DNA of 64,000 bases, taken from assembly GCF_000186705.1 (NCBI RefSeq), contig NZ_AEUE01000004.1, forward strand, positions 62,001-126,000, in the 5' to 3' direction. The notes under the pieces are model-generated. The model made no database searches. It was not told the DNA's origin and worked only from the letters and a program-made list of their open reading frames with translations. The translations under genes and the position numbers were made by a program. Source of the DNA: Citromicrobium sp. JLT1363. Its GTDB lineage: Bacteria > Pseudomonadota > Alphaproteobacteria > Sphingomonadales > Sphingomonadaceae. Of the stretch, positions 17,849 to 26,725 are shown piece after piece; position 1 is the stretch's first letter, and each line of letters starts with the position of its first letter.

Positions 17849-19258
17849 TTATGCCCCGAAACGCGCGCGCAGCATGTGCCAGCTGGCGCGCAGGCCGTAG
17901 GCCTCGCCGCCCTTGGGCCGCCCCGGCTTGGCCGTGGGGCGCCAGCCATAGGTATCGAAATGCGCCCAGTCGATCGGCTCGCCATCCTTGCCCGTGCCCA
18001 CGAACTTGTCGAGGAACAGCCCGGCCACGCTTGCACCTGCGAAACCGTTCTTGGGCGCATTGATGCAATCGGCGAGCGGGGATTCCAGCCATTCGGCATA
18101 GATATCGGGCAGGGGCAGGCGCCATGGCTGGTCGTCATGTGCCTTGCCTGCCGCGATCAGCGCATCGGCCGTCTCGTCGCGCCGCGTCATCAGCGCGGGG
18201 AAATCGGGGCCCAGTGCGACACGTGCGGCGCCCGTCAAAGTGGCGAAGTCGATCAGCAGGGACGGGTTCTCCTCGCTTGCCCGGTCGAGCGCGTCGGCCA
18301 GGATCAGGCGGCCTTCCGCATCGGTGTTCGTAATCTCCACCGTCAGGCCCTTGCGGCTCTTCACGATATCGCCGGGACGCAGTGCATTGCCCGAGATCGC
18401 GTTTTCCACTGCGGGCACCAGCAGGTGCAGGCGCACCGGCAGGTTCTGGCTCATTACCAGCTTGGCCAGCGCGATGGCGTGCGCCGCGCCGCCCATGTCC
18501 TTCTTCATCAGCGCCATCCCGGTGCTCGACTTGATGTCGAGCCCGCCGGAATCGAAGGTTACACCCTTGCCGACGATCGCCAGCACGGGCGCATCCGCCT
18601 TGCCCCACGCAAGATGCATGATGCGCGGCGCATGATGGCGCGCCGCCGCCCGGCCCACCGCGTGGACCAGCGGGTAGTTCTGTTCCAGCTGATCGCCGCG
18701 AGTCACCTCCAGCTTCGCATCATGCGCCTTGGCCAGCGCCTCGATCTCGGCCTCCAGGCCGGCGGGGCCCATGTCTTCGGGCGGCGTATCGACCAGTCTG
18801 CGCACCAGATTGACCGCCTGCGCCTCCGCAATGGCAGGCTCTATCGCGTTGACATTGCTGGTCAGCAGGACGCGCGGGCCCGTTACATCGGGATCGCTGC
18901 GATAGGAGAGGTTCCGGTATTGCGCGGTCTGCCAGCCGTGCAGGGCGGGGCCGGGTTCGCGCCCTTCCAGCCGATAGGTGCCTTCGGGCAGCACTTCTGC
19001 AAGCTTGGCGAGGCACCAGCTGGAAAGCGAGTCGGGATCGGCCACGCCGCCCGCTGCGAACCAGGCGGACCCGTTGCCCGGCGTCGCCGGGACGATCGCC
19101 GTCTGGTAGCCCTTGCCGGTGAATCCCTGCGCTTCCAGCATGGCGCGCTGGCCGTCGCTAAGCGTCTTCGCCCAGCCGGGGAAGCCGGCTTCGTTGACGA
19201 GGTGGAGGGTGATTGCGTTCTGGCCCTTATCGGGCTGTATCAAAGCGGTCTCGGTCAT
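17849..19258 (-). CDS. Leucyl aminopeptidase family protein (M17)
   Basis: 469 residues. Cytosolic aminopeptidase of the M17 family, which removes N-terminal residues using two metal ions. Hallmarks: VGKGVTFDSGGLDIKS (229-244) with the first metal lysine and aspartate, DMGGAAH, and the family signature NTDAEGRLILADAL. The N-terminal domain is divergent, typical of the sphingomonad PepA/PepB-like group. The start at 19258 (MTETAL) is preferred; an ATG four codons upstream (19270) is an alternative, while the frame back to 19363 overlaps the divergent lipoprotein gene and is unlikely. Confidence 0.9.
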   Translation of the reverse strand: MTETALIQPDKGQNAITLHLVNEAGFPGWAKTLSDGQRAMLEAQGFTGKGYQTAIVPATPGNGSAWFAAGGVADPDSLSSWCLAKLAEVLPEGTYRLEGREPGPALHGWQTAQYRNLSYRSDPDVTGPRVLLTSNVNAIEPAIAEAQAVNLVRRLVDTPPEDMGPAGLEAEIEALAKAHDAKLEVTRGDQLEQNYPLVHAVGRAAARHHAPRIMHLAWGKADAPVLAIVGKGVTFDSGGLDIKSSTGMALMKKDMGGAAHAIALAKLVMSQNLPVRLHLLVPAVENAISGNALRPGDIVKSRKGLTVEITNTDAEGRLILADALDRASEENPSLLIDFATLTGAARVALGPDFPALMTRRDETADALIAAGKAHDDQPWRLPLPDIYAEWLESPLADCINAPKNGFAGASVAGLFLDKFVGTGKDGEPIDWAHFDTYGWRPTAKPGRPKGGEAYGLRASWHMLRARFGA

Positions 19259-19323
19259 TATATCGTGCATGGCGACGTTGGCGCTCCGGCTCAACCGGAT
19301 TCGCGCGGCTGCAGAGGATTTGA

Positions 19324-20160
19324 ATGGAAATGCCAGGAAGTTTTGCAAGGCTCGTGCTGGCAACCTGCCTTGCTATCGCTGCCTGTACCTCACCCGAAGA
19401 GCTCGAGCAGAAGACAGGGGTCGAAGGCGAGGATGCCGCACGCGGCGGCGAGGCAAATGGTGAAGGAACATCGGGTGACGGCCTTTCCGGGAGCGCCACG
19501 CTGGAGCGTGCCATCTCCGAGGAGACCGACCTCTACGCCTTTTCCTTCTCCTACCCGGAAACGCTCGGCGCCATCCCCGCGCTGAGGGACCGGCTGGACG
19601 AGCAGGCCAACCGCGAGGAAGCCGATCTGCAGCGCGCAGCGCGCGATGCCAGCCGCGAGGCGCGCGAGGAAGGCTTTCCCTATAACCGCTTCATGGTCAC
19701 CATCGAATGGCGGCTGGCGGGGCAGACCACCGACTGGCTGAGCCTGGTGGAAAACGGATCGACCTATTTCGGCGGTGCCCACGGCAATTACGGCCTCAGC
19801 AGCGTGTTGTGGAACGTGGACGCGCAGCGCCTGCTGGAACCGATCATGCTGTTCGAATCGCAGGAGGCGCTGGCCGACGCGCTGGGCACGCGGTTCTGCG
19901 ACGCGCTCGACGCGCAGCGCATGGCGCGGCGCGGCGGGGAGGTGACCGAGGAGGACGACATGTTCGGCCGCTGCCCGGCGCTGGAAGAACTGGAACTGGT
20001 GCTGCTGTCGAACGGCGAGAAGTTCGATCGCGTGATGCTCTACGCCGCGCCCTACGTCGCAGGCCCCTATGCAGAGGGCGATTACGAGGTGGAACTGAGC
20101 GTAGACGATGCGATCCGGCAGGCGGTCAAGGCGCGTTATCGCGACGATTTCGTGTCCTGA
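19324..20160 (+). CDS. Lipoprotein with DUF3298/DUF4163-like (RsiV-type) domain
   Basis: 278 residues. A signal peptide with lipobox ends at C21 (LAIAAC), so the mature protein is a lipoprotein. After a low-complexity acidic linker (about 25-55), the rest resembles the DUF4163 plus DUF3298 module also found in the anti-sigma factor RsiV: FSFSYPETLGAIPALRDRL, NGSTYFGGAHGNYGLSSVLW and a C-terminal YEVELSVDDA. The GGAHGN segment is typical of DUF3298. The family binds or resembles lysozyme-binding domains in Gram-positives; the role in Gram-negatives is unknown. Divergent from the aminopeptidase gene; methionine aminopeptidase follows 38 bases downstream. Confidence 0.82.
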   Translation: MEMPGSFARLVLATCLAIAACTSPEELEQKTGVEGEDAARGGEANGEGTSGDGLSGSATLERAISEETDLYAFSFSYPETLGAIPALRDRLDEQANREEADLQRAARDASREAREEGFPYNRFMVTIEWRLAGQTTDWLSLVENGSTYFGGAHGNYGLSSVLWNVDAQRLLEPIMLFESQEALADALGTRFCDALDAQRMARRGGEVTEEDDMFGRCPALEELELVLLSNGEKFDRVMLYAAPYVAGPYAEGDYEVELSVDDAIRQAVKARYRDDFVS

Positions 20161-20198
20161 CCTCGCTTTTTGCAGGCTTTGACCATATCTGGGCCTGC

Positions 20199-21026
20199 AT
20201 GACCGAATATCAGACCATCACCGCCGATTCCGACGTCTACCGCGACGGCACCATCAAGTTGCACGGCCCCGAAGGGTTCGAGGGCATGCGCAAGGCGGGG
20301 CGACTTGCCGCCGACATCCTCGACCAGATGCCCGAACTGGTGCAGCCGGGCGTCACCACGCAAAGCATCGACGACGCGATCCGTGGCATGATGCTGGATG
20401 CAGGCGCGGTGCCCGCAACGCTCGGCTATCGCGGCTACACGCATTCGAGCTGCATCTCGGTCAACCATGTCATCTGTCACGGCATCCCGAGCGAGAAGAC
20501 GCTGAAGGACGGCGACATCGTCAATATCGATGTGACGCCGCTGCTCGACGGCTGGCACGGTGACACCAGCCGCATGTTCTTCGCGGGCGATCCGCCCTTG
20601 AAGGCGAAGAAGCTGGTCGAGGCGACGCACGAGGCGCTGATGATCGGGATCGAGGCTGCCGGGAAACCCGGCGCGCGGCTCGGCGATATAGGTGCCGCGA
20701 TCGAGGCGCATGCCAAACAGCACCGCTATGGCGTGGTGCGCGAATTCTGCGGGCACGGGCTGGGGCGGCTGTTCCACGACGCGCCCGAGGTGGTCCATGT
20801 CGGTGTTGCGGGCACCGGCCCCGAACTGAAACCGGGCATGTTCTTCACGATCGAGCCCATGCTGAATGCAGGCAAGCCCTGGGCCAAGGTGCTGGGCGAC
20901 GGCTGGACCGCGGTGAGCCGCGACAAATCGCTGTCCGCACAGTTCGAGCACTCGCTCGGCATCACCGAGGATGGGGTGGAAATCTTCACGCTCAGCGCGA
21001 AGGAGCGGCACAAGCCGCCGTATTGA
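20199..21026 (+). CDS. map: Methionine aminopeptidase, type I
   Basis: 275 residues. Removes the initiator methionine from nascent proteins. The five metal ligands are all present: D111, D122, H186, E219 and E250, with the substrate histidine at H94 (VICHGIP). The conserved GHGLGRLFHDAPEV and FTIEPM segments are clear. No SH3 or zinc-finger extension, as expected for a type Ia enzyme. The start at 20199 is the first ATG giving a normal N-terminus; longer frames cross the lipoprotein gene. Confidence 0.95.
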   Translation: MTEYQTITADSDVYRDGTIKLHGPEGFEGMRKAGRLAADILDQMPELVQPGVTTQSIDDAIRGMMLDAGAVPATLGYRGYTHSSCISVNHVICHGIPSEKTLKDGDIVNIDVTPLLDGWHGDTSRMFFAGDPPLKAKKLVEATHEALMIGIEAAGKPGARLGDIGAAIEAHAKQHRYGVVREFCGHGLGRLFHDAPEVVHVGVAGTGPELKPGMFFTIEPMLNAGKPWAKVLGDGWTAVSRDKSLSAQFEHSLGITEDGVEIFTLSAKERHKPPY

Positions 21027-21061
21027 AACGTTTTCATCAATCGTCGGGGCGACGGTGAGAC

Positions 21062-21718
21062 TTAATCCCTCGCTGCCCGGATCGCTGCGGCGGCCGCGAA
21101 GGGTGCGATAGCACACAGCACGAGGCTGAAAGCGGCGGCGAACAGCGCGCCGGAAATGTCGTCGCGTGCCAGGTGGCCGGCGCCGAAGATCACCAGCGGC
21201 ACCGCGACAGGCGCCAGCATAAGGCCGGCCAGCGCGGTGCCTCCCCTTAGCGAAGCCAGCAGCGCGGAGGTAATCAGGCCGATCGCTGCGAGGCCCGGCG
21301 TGCCCGCCAGCAGGCTGACGAACAGCCGCCAGAAGGTGTCGCCGGTCAATGACAGCAGCGCCGCAGCGGGCAGGGTGGCGATCAGGATCAGCGGGCCGAA
21401 GCTGAGCCAGTGCGCCAGCAGCCGCGCGGTCATCGCCACTTCCTCGCTCACACCGCGCAGGCGAAGCTGGTCGAACACGCCCGCCTCGCGGTCGGCTGCG
21501 ACCAGCCGGTCGAGCGGGAGGATGCTGGCGAGCAGTGCCGCGACCCACAATACGCCGCCGCCAGTGCGCGCGAGCAGGCCGGGTTCCGGCCCCACCGCGA
21601 AGGGAAACAGCACCGCCACCAGCAGGAAGAAGATCAGCGGCAGGAAAGCCGACCCGCGCGACCCGCCCGGCAGCAGAATCGCGAGGTCGCGGCGCAGGAG
21701 GGTGGCGAAAGCTCTCAC
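21062..21718 (-). CDS. ccmB: Heme exporter protein CcmB
   Basis: 218 residues from a GTG start at 21718. Six membrane helices are visible (for example LPLIFFLLVAVLFPFAVG, VLWVAALLASILPLDRLV, FGPLILIATLPAAALLSL, LAAIGLITSALLASL and AGLMLAPVAVPLVIFGAG). Permease of the CcmABCD system that supplies heme to CcmE for cytochrome c maturation. The start overlaps the ccmA stop (GTGA). The remaining ccm genes are not in this window, which is the usual split arrangement in sphingomonads. Confidence 0.92.
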   Translation of the reverse strand: MRAFATLLRRDLAILLPGGSRGSAFLPLIFFLLVAVLFPFAVGPEPGLLARTGGGVLWVAALLASILPLDRLVAADREAGVFDQLRLRGVSEEVAMTARLLAHWLSFGPLILIATLPAAALLSLTGDTFWRLFVSLLAGTPGLAAIGLITSALLASLRGGTALAGLMLAPVAVPLVIFGAGHLARDDISGALFAAAFSLVLCAIAPFAAAAAIRAARD

Positions 21719-22293
21719 GCCGTGTGGTCCGCCAGATCGAGCGTCCGCGCGGGCAGGTCTGCCGGCTGGTGGGAGACGAAAACGCACAGTCCGCCTGCGC
21801 CGCAATGTTCGGCCACAAGCTCAGCCAGCAGGGTTTGCGATGCGGAGTCGAGACCCGCGAAGGGCTCGTCCAGCAACCAGATCGGTCGCGCGCGAAACAG
21901 CAGGCGGGCGATCACCGCGCGCTGCTTCTGCCCGGTCGAGAGGTAGGCTGTCGGAATGTCGGCCAGGGTGTCGATCCCGAGCCGCGCCATCGGCTTTGCG
22001 GTGTCCGCACAGCCATCCAGCCGCGCCCAGAAGGCCAGCGCATCGCCTAGGGTGCGGTCGCTATCGAGCGCGTGCCTGCCATCCATCAGACCAATCTCTC
22101 CGCCGCGTTCGATCGTCCCGGCAGAGGGGCGTGCGAGCCCGGCGAGAATGCGCAGCAGGCTGGACTTCCCGATCCCGTTGGGGCCACGCAGCTGAAGCAA
22201 ATCGCCCGGGCCCAGATCGAGGCCGAGCTTGCGGAACAGCAGCCGCTCGCCGCGGAGGCAGGCAATATTCGTGGCGAGAAGGCGGGCTTGCAT
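21715..22293 (-). CDS. ccmA: Heme ABC exporter ATP-binding protein CcmA
   Basis: 192 residues. ABC ATPase of the cytochrome c maturation system. Walker A is GPNGIGKS at 37-44, the signature is LSTGQKQR and Walker B is IWLLDEPFAGLD, followed by the switch histidine in VFVSHQP. The signature is degenerate (STGQ for SGGQ), a normal feature of CcmA. It precedes and overlaps ccmB. Confidence 0.93.
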   Translation of the reverse strand: MQARLLATNIACLRGERLLFRKLGLDLGPGDLLQLRGPNGIGKSSLLRILAGLARPSAGTIERGGEIGLMDGRHALDSDRTLGDALAFWARLDGCADTAKPMARLGIDTLADIPTAYLSTGQKQRAVIARLLFRARPIWLLDEPFAGLDSASQTLLAELVAEHCGAGGLCVFVSHQPADLPARTLDLADHTA

Positions 22294-22357
22294 GGCTGCG
22301 TGGGTTAGGCGAGGGGTCGCCTGACGGCAATATCACGCGAACCCGAAAGGACATTCC

Positions 22358-22645
22358 ATGGCGGTCGAGAAACTGAGCGACGAAGAACGCAAGAGCTGGC
22401 TGGACGCGCTCGACGGGTGGGAGATGGCGGCGGATCGCGACGCGATCGAGCGGACCTTCAAGTTCAAGGATTTCAGCGAGGCATGGGCCTTCATGAGCCG
22501 CGTCGCGCTGATCGCGGAGAGCAGCGACCATCATCCCGAATGGTCGAACGTATACAACACGGTCGAGATTGCGCTGACCACGCATGATGCGGACGGCCTT
22601 TCTCTGCGCGATGTGAAGATGGCGAAGGCCATCAACGCGCTCTAG
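22358..22645 (+). CDS. phhB: 4a-hydroxytetrahydrobiopterin dehydratase (PCD)
   Basis: 95 residues, the usual size. Dehydrates pterin-4a-carbinolamine in the recycling of the phenylalanine hydroxylase cofactor, and can be a DCoH-like protein. The active-site residues are in [17 protein letters not shown] (H58, H59, P60, E61, W62), with H76 in [15 protein letters not shown] precedes the start. Divergent from ccmA; no phhA is in the window. Confidence 0.93.
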   Translation: MAVEKLSDEERKSWLDALDGWEMAADRDAIERTFKFKDFSEAWAFMSRVALIAESSDHHPEWSNVYNTVEIALTTHDADGLSLRDVKMAKAINAL

Positions 22646-22655
22646 CCGTCCCGGA

Positions 22656-23468
22656 TCAATCCGTGGTCAGCGCGTCGGCGCGGGCGCGGGCCATCTTGCG
22701 CATCTTGCCCGGCATCCAGCGCGAGGCGAAGGCGGCGCGCTTGGCCGTCTTGCCCACCACGGTATGCAGCCGGTCCCCATGCACCGCATCCCATGCCGCT
22801 TCGGCGACATCGGTAACGGGGGTAATCTCCAGCCCGGCAGCCTTCACCTTGTCGCGCACCGCTTCGTTGCTCTGGGCATTGGGCAGCATGTCGAGCAGCG
22901 GCGTGTCGATGAAGCTGGGCATGATGGAGCGGACCTTGATCCCCTCGGCAGCCCATTCCCCGTCGAGGCTTTCGGTCAGCGCCCGCACGCCGAACTTGGT
23001 CGCCGAATAGACGCTCGCCCCGCTGGTGCCGTAGATGCCCGCCGCGCTGGCGGTGTTCAGCAGGCAGGAACCAGGGGCGGTCTTGCGAAGGTGCGGCAGC
23101 GCGGCCTGCGCGCCGAAGATCACACCCTTGAGGTTGATATCGAGACACCGCTCGATCTCTTCAACGGTGTACTGTTCCAGCGTCCCGCCCAGCGGAATGC
23201 CCGCGTTGTTGGCGACCACGTCGATCCGGCCGCCCGCGGCCATCGAGAATCCGTTGAGCGCGCTCTCCCACGTTTCGGGATGGCGCACATCCATGCGCTG
23301 GGTGTAGCTGAAGCCGGAGCCGATCAGGCGCTGGGTTTCGGCCATGCCGTTTTCCTCGACATCGCCGATCCCCACGAACCAGCCGCCTTTGGCGAAACGC
23401 TGCGCGATGGCGCGTCCGATGCCGGACGCGCCACCCGTGATGAAGATCGCCTTACGTGTTTCGGTCAT
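22656..23468 (-). CDS. SDR-family oxidoreductase
   Basis: 270 residues, classical short-chain dehydrogenase. NAD(P)-binding TGGASGIG at 11-18, NNAGIPLGG in the middle and the catalytic YSATKFGV in the Ser-Tyr-Lys order after LLNTASAAGIYG. The basic/acidic residue after the loop (GDVEENG) suggests NAD rather than NADP. Substrate not deducible. Its start overlaps the stop of the S9 peptidase gene by four bases (ATGA), so the two are one operon, with the SDR second. Confidence 0.88.
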   Translation of the reverse strand: MTETRKAIFITGGASGIGRAIAQRFAKGGWFVGIGDVEENGMAETQRLIGSGFSYTQRMDVRHPETWESALNGFSMAAGGRIDVVANNAGIPLGGTLEQYTVEEIERCLDINLKGVIFGAQAALPHLRKTAPGSCLLNTASAAGIYGTSGASVYSATKFGVRALTESLDGEWAAEGIKVRSIMPSFIDTPLLDMLPNAQSNEAVRDKVKAAGLEITPVTDVAEAAWDAVHGDRLHTVVGKTAKRAAFASRWMPGKMRKMARARADALTTD

Positions 23469-25543
23469 TCTGCGGACACCGCCTCGGCCAGACCCTGCAC
23501 GAAATCCGCTCCCTCGACGATCTCGGCCGTCGATGCCTCTACCGTATCGCCCATGGGCTCCGCGCGCCCGTCGAGACAGGTGGCGAGGAAGTTCTCGGTA
23601 ATGGCATTGAAGGCGATGTTGTTGACCGGACGGGCGAAGCCGTGGCCCTCATCGGGGAACAACACGTAGGTCACCGGGATCTCGTTCTGCTTCATCGCGG
23701 CGACGATCTGGTCGCTTTCCGCCTGGTTGACGCGCGGATCGTTCGCCCCCTGGCCGATCAGCAGCGGCTTGGTGATCTTGTCCGCCGAATAGAGCGGGCT
23801 GCGTTCCTTGAGCAGGGCCAGGCCTTCCTCGGTGTTGGGGTTGCCCATCCGCTCGTGGAACTGCGCCACCACCGGCTCCCAATAGGGCGGGATCGTGGAA
23901 AGCAGCGTTTCGAGGTTCGACGGGCCGACGATGTCCACACCGCAGGCGAATTCCTCCGGCGTGAAGGCGAGGCCCGCCAGCGTGGCATAGCCGCCGTAGG
24001 ACCCGCCCATGATCGCAACGCTGTCCTGGCTGGTCACACCGCGCTCGACAGCCCAGTTCACCGCGTCGATCAGGTCGTCGTGCATCTTGCGACCCCATTC
24101 GAGGTTGCCTGCCGAGATGAAATTCTTCCCGAAACCGGTCGAACCGCGGAAATTGGTGGAGAGCACCGCATAGCCGCGATTGGCGAGCCATTGGTGATAG
24201 GAATTGTAGCCGTAGCCATCGCGCGCCCAGGGGCCGCCGTGCACCAGCAGTACCATCGGCACCGGAGCATCGGGCACGCCGTCCGCATCGCTGTCGCTGC
24301 CGGGCGGCAGGGTCAGGTAGCTGGGCAGGGTCAGCCCGTCGCGGCTGGCGATTTCCACCGGATGCATCGGCTGCAGCGGCGCGCCTTCGAGTTCGGGGCG
24401 GGTGACGTAGAGCTTGGTCAGCGTGCCCGCATCACGATCGAACAGATAGCTGGCGCTGGGGCCGGTGACAGGGTCGTTGCCCACGATCCACTTGCGATCG
24501 TCGTCGGTGCGCGAACCGATCCCGAATTCGCCTTCCAGATTGTTCTCGAGGAAGGTGAGGGCGGCCTCGATCTCAGGGTCGGTCGCGGTCCATTCGCGCT
24601 TCAGGTAATAGACCGAGTAGGCTTCCACTTCGCCGGTTTCGTTGTCGCGGATGGTGCCGCCGATATCCGCCTTGTCGTTTTCCGCGATGACGCGGGTCTC
24701 AGCGGTGTCCCAGTCCATGGCTACCAGCGCTGCGGTGTCACGCCCGCGGCTGTCGAGCCAGTAGAGCGTTTCCCCGTCGCGGGTGAAGCCCGCCGGGCTG
24801 GTGGTCAGCGCATCTTCGAGATCGGTGGAGGAGAACGCCTCTTCCGCCACGACATTGTCTTCCACGCGGAAGAAATCCATGCCCCCAGCAGCATTGGGCC
24901 GCAGCGCCAGCCGGACATCGAGATTGTCGTCAGCGACGAACCCGGCATAGCCGTTGTTTTCGATCAGCTGGGTCAGCTCGCCCGTGTTGAGGTCGAGCAG
25001 ATGGACATCGTGGAAGCGCGGATCGCGGTTGTTCAGGCCGACCAGCACCTTGTCCTTGATGGTGTCGGACGCCCCGACCAGTTGCACGCGCGTGTTCTCG
25101 AACGGGGTAAGCGTGGTCTCTTTTCCGGTCTCGATATTGATCCCGTAGAGCAGGAAATTCTCATCCCCGCCCTTGTCCTGCACGTAAAGCAGGCTGGCAC
25201 TGTCGGGCGCCCAGAAATACTCGCGGATCGGCCGCTCGGTCGCGCTGGTCATCACCTTGGCGTCATCCGGGTTGGAGGCGGGCGCCATCCACACGTTGAG
25301 CACGCCGTTCGACGGTGCCAGCCAGGAAAGCCATTCGCCGTCCGGGCTGATCTGGGCGCTGGCGCGGCTGGGGTTGCCGAACAGGGCCTCGCGCGGGATC
25401 AGCGGGGCGGAAGTGGCGGGGCTGGTCGCGGTCATGCTGGTGTCCGTTGCCGTGGGCGTTTGTGCGATGGAAGGCACGGCGGCTAGCGCGAGCGCGGCGG
25501 TTGCGCAACCAAGGGCGAGGGAGAGCTTCTGACGATCGAACAT
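23465..25543 (-). CDS. Exported S9 (prolyl oligopeptidase family) peptidase
   Basis: 692 residues. A signal peptide (MFDRQKLSLALGCATAALAL, ending SIAQ) indicates a periplasmic protein. A beta-propeller fills about residues 50-400 (SPDGEWLSWLAPSNGVLNVW, WAPDSASLLYVQD), then the alpha/beta-hydrolase domain with the catalytic triad S515 (GGSYGGY), D602 (GANDPR) and H634 (DEGHG). It is a serine peptidase of the dipeptidyl/acylaminoacyl type cleaving short peptides. The start at 25543 is preceded by AGAGG; a longer frame to 25657 has no signal-like N-terminus. Upstream of and overlapping the SDR gene. Confidence 0.92.
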   Translation of the reverse strand: MFDRQKLSLALGCATAALALAAVPSIAQTPTATDTSMTATSPATSAPLIPREALFGNPSRASAQISPDGEWLSWLAPSNGVLNVWMAPASNPDDAKVMTSATERPIREYFWAPDSASLLYVQDKGGDENFLLYGINIETGKETTLTPFENTRVQLVGASDTIKDKVLVGLNNRDPRFHDVHLLDLNTGELTQLIENNGYAGFVADDNLDVRLALRPNAAGGMDFFRVEDNVVAEEAFSSTDLEDALTTSPAGFTRDGETLYWLDSRGRDTAALVAMDWDTAETRVIAENDKADIGGTIRDNETGEVEAYSVYYLKREWTATDPEIEAALTFLENNLEGEFGIGSRTDDDRKWIVGNDPVTGPSASYLFDRDAGTLTKLYVTRPELEGAPLQPMHPVEIASRDGLTLPSYLTLPPGSDSDADGVPDAPVPMVLLVHGGPWARDGYGYNSYHQWLANRGYAVLSTNFRGSTGFGKNFISAGNLEWGRKMHDDLIDAVNWAVERGVTSQDSVAIMGGSYGGYATLAGLAFTPEEFACGVDIVGPSNLETLLSTIPPYWEPVVAQFHERMGNPNTEEGLALLKERSPLYSADKITKPLLIGQGANDPRVNQAESDQIVAAMKQNEIPVTYVLFPDEGHGFARPVNNIAFNAITENFLATCLDGRAEPMGDTVEASTAEIVEGADFVQGLAEAVSAE

Positions 25544-25637
25544 GGGCACCTCTCTGATAGTGACGAATGAATGCCTAGGTAAATGACGCTTGTCACAGAG
25601 TAAAGGGACTTTGACTATCGACCTCCGCTCTGTCTGC

Positions 25638-26255
25638 TTAAAGCGCGGGATTGTCATAGCAGTGCCAGGTGAAGATGGCGATTGCGCCGCGGTGCGGCCG
25701 CCAGCCTTCGGCGAGCCTTCGGGTGGCCTTCTCGTCCGGGCGTTCTTCCAGTCCCAGGATCTTGCCGATCCCCGCCATCACCGCCAGATCGCCGGCGGGC
25801 CAGATGTCCGGGCGCCCTTCCGCGAACAGCAGGTAAATCTCGGCAGACCAGCGCCCGATCCCCTTGATCCGGGTGAGTTGCGCGATCGCTTCCTCGTTAT
25901 CCGCGGGCAGCTTCTCGAGCTCCAGCTCGCCCGCGCTCACCAGTTCGGATAGGGAGCGGGCATAGCCCTGTTTCTGGCGCGACAGCCCGCAGGCGCGCAG
26001 CGTATCGAAATCGCGTTCCAGCAGGCAGGCGGGGCCGAAATCCTCGCCCAGTTCGGCCTCAAGCTTGCGCCACACGCTGTCGGCCGAGGCGACGCTGACC
26101 TGCTGGCCGACAATGGTGCGCAGCAGCGTCTTGTACCCGGTCGGCCGGATCCGCGGCTCGGGATAGCCCGCGATCTCCAGCGCCCGGGCAACGCCGGGTT
26201 CGCGGGCTGCCACCGTGTCGAGCCCGTCCCTGATCTGCCTCGCACTCAGTCCCAT
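25638..26255 (-). CDS. DNA-3-methyladenine glycosylase II (AlkA-type)
   Basis: 205 residues. Base excision repair enzyme of the HhH-GPD superfamily that removes alkylated purines. The helix-hairpin-helix is at about 127-146 (LTRIKGIGRWSAEIYLLFAE), followed by the catalytic aspartate D156 in WPAGDLAVMAGIG. GQQVSVASADSVWRKL is also typical. Shorter than E. coli AlkA because the N-terminal domain is missing, like the MAG-type proteins of many alphaproteobacteria. Stands alone, divergent from the ferredoxin gene. Confidence 0.92.
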   Translation of the reverse strand: MGLSARQIRDGLDTVAAREPGVARALEIAGYPEPRIRPTGYKTLLRTIVGQQVSVASADSVWRKLEAELGEDFGPACLLERDFDTLRACGLSRQKQGYARSLSELVSAGELELEKLPADNEEAIAQLTRIKGIGRWSAEIYLLFAEGRPDIWPAGDLAVMAGIGKILGLEERPDEKATRRLAEGWRPHRGAIAIFTWHCYDNPAL

Positions 26256-26352
26256 TCAGGCCACCTCTCTTGCAAAGGGGAAACGCAGCTTTTAGCAGCC
26301 CCGTCAATGGCGGGGGAGCGCGCGCCGCCCCGTGGATGAAAAAGGACAGCCG

Positions 26353-26670
26353 ATGCCCAAGCTTACCGTGGTCGACCGTAGTGGAACCGAACGCACGATC
26401 GAGGTCGGGAATGGCCTGACCGTAATGGAAGCGATCCGCGACAACGGCTTCGACGAACTGCTGGCGCTGTGCGGCGGATGCTGTTCCTGTGCGACCTGTC
26501 ACGTGCATGTCGACCCCGCCTTCGCCGACAAGCTGCCTGCGATGAGCGAGGACGAGGACGATCTGCTCGAAAGCAGCGACAACCGCGACGCGGCATCGCG
26601 CCTGTCGTGCCAGATCGACTTTACCGACGATCTCGACGGCCTGAAGGTCCGCATCGCGGAAGAAGACTGA
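26353..26670 (+). CDS. [2Fe-2S] ferredoxin, adrenodoxin type
   Basis: 105 residues. The four cluster cysteines are C40, C46, C49 and C86 with spacing C-x5-C-x2-C-x36-C, the adrenodoxin/putidaredoxin pattern. Two extra cysteines occur at 43 and 44 ([14 protein letters not shown]). It likely carries electrons to an oxygenase or P450, or serves in Fe-S assembly; no partner is adjacent. The start at 26353 follows AAAGGA; an upstream frame from 26332 would add seven residues and is less likely. Followed 55 bases later by cysteine synthase. Confidence 0.93.
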   Translation: MPKLTVVDRSGTERTIEVGNGLTVMEAIRDNGFDELLALCGGCCSCATCHVHVDPAFADKLPAMSEDEDDLLESSDNRDAASRLSCQIDFTDDLDGLKVRIAEED

Positions 26671-26725
26671 GCCGCTCGACTTTCGCGGCTTGCCGCGTGC
26701 GGCGCGGCAGCGCTAAGCGTTTCGT

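Noticed and set aside
21027-21061. AAACGTTT and CGTCG/CGACG repeats between map and ccmB as a terminator
   Set aside because: The stems are only four to five bases with no T run, so they do not support a terminator call.
25544-25657. Longer S9 peptidase with an N-terminal extension
   Set aside because: The residues upstream of 25543 do not form a signal peptide and the ribosome site AGAGG matches the shorter start.
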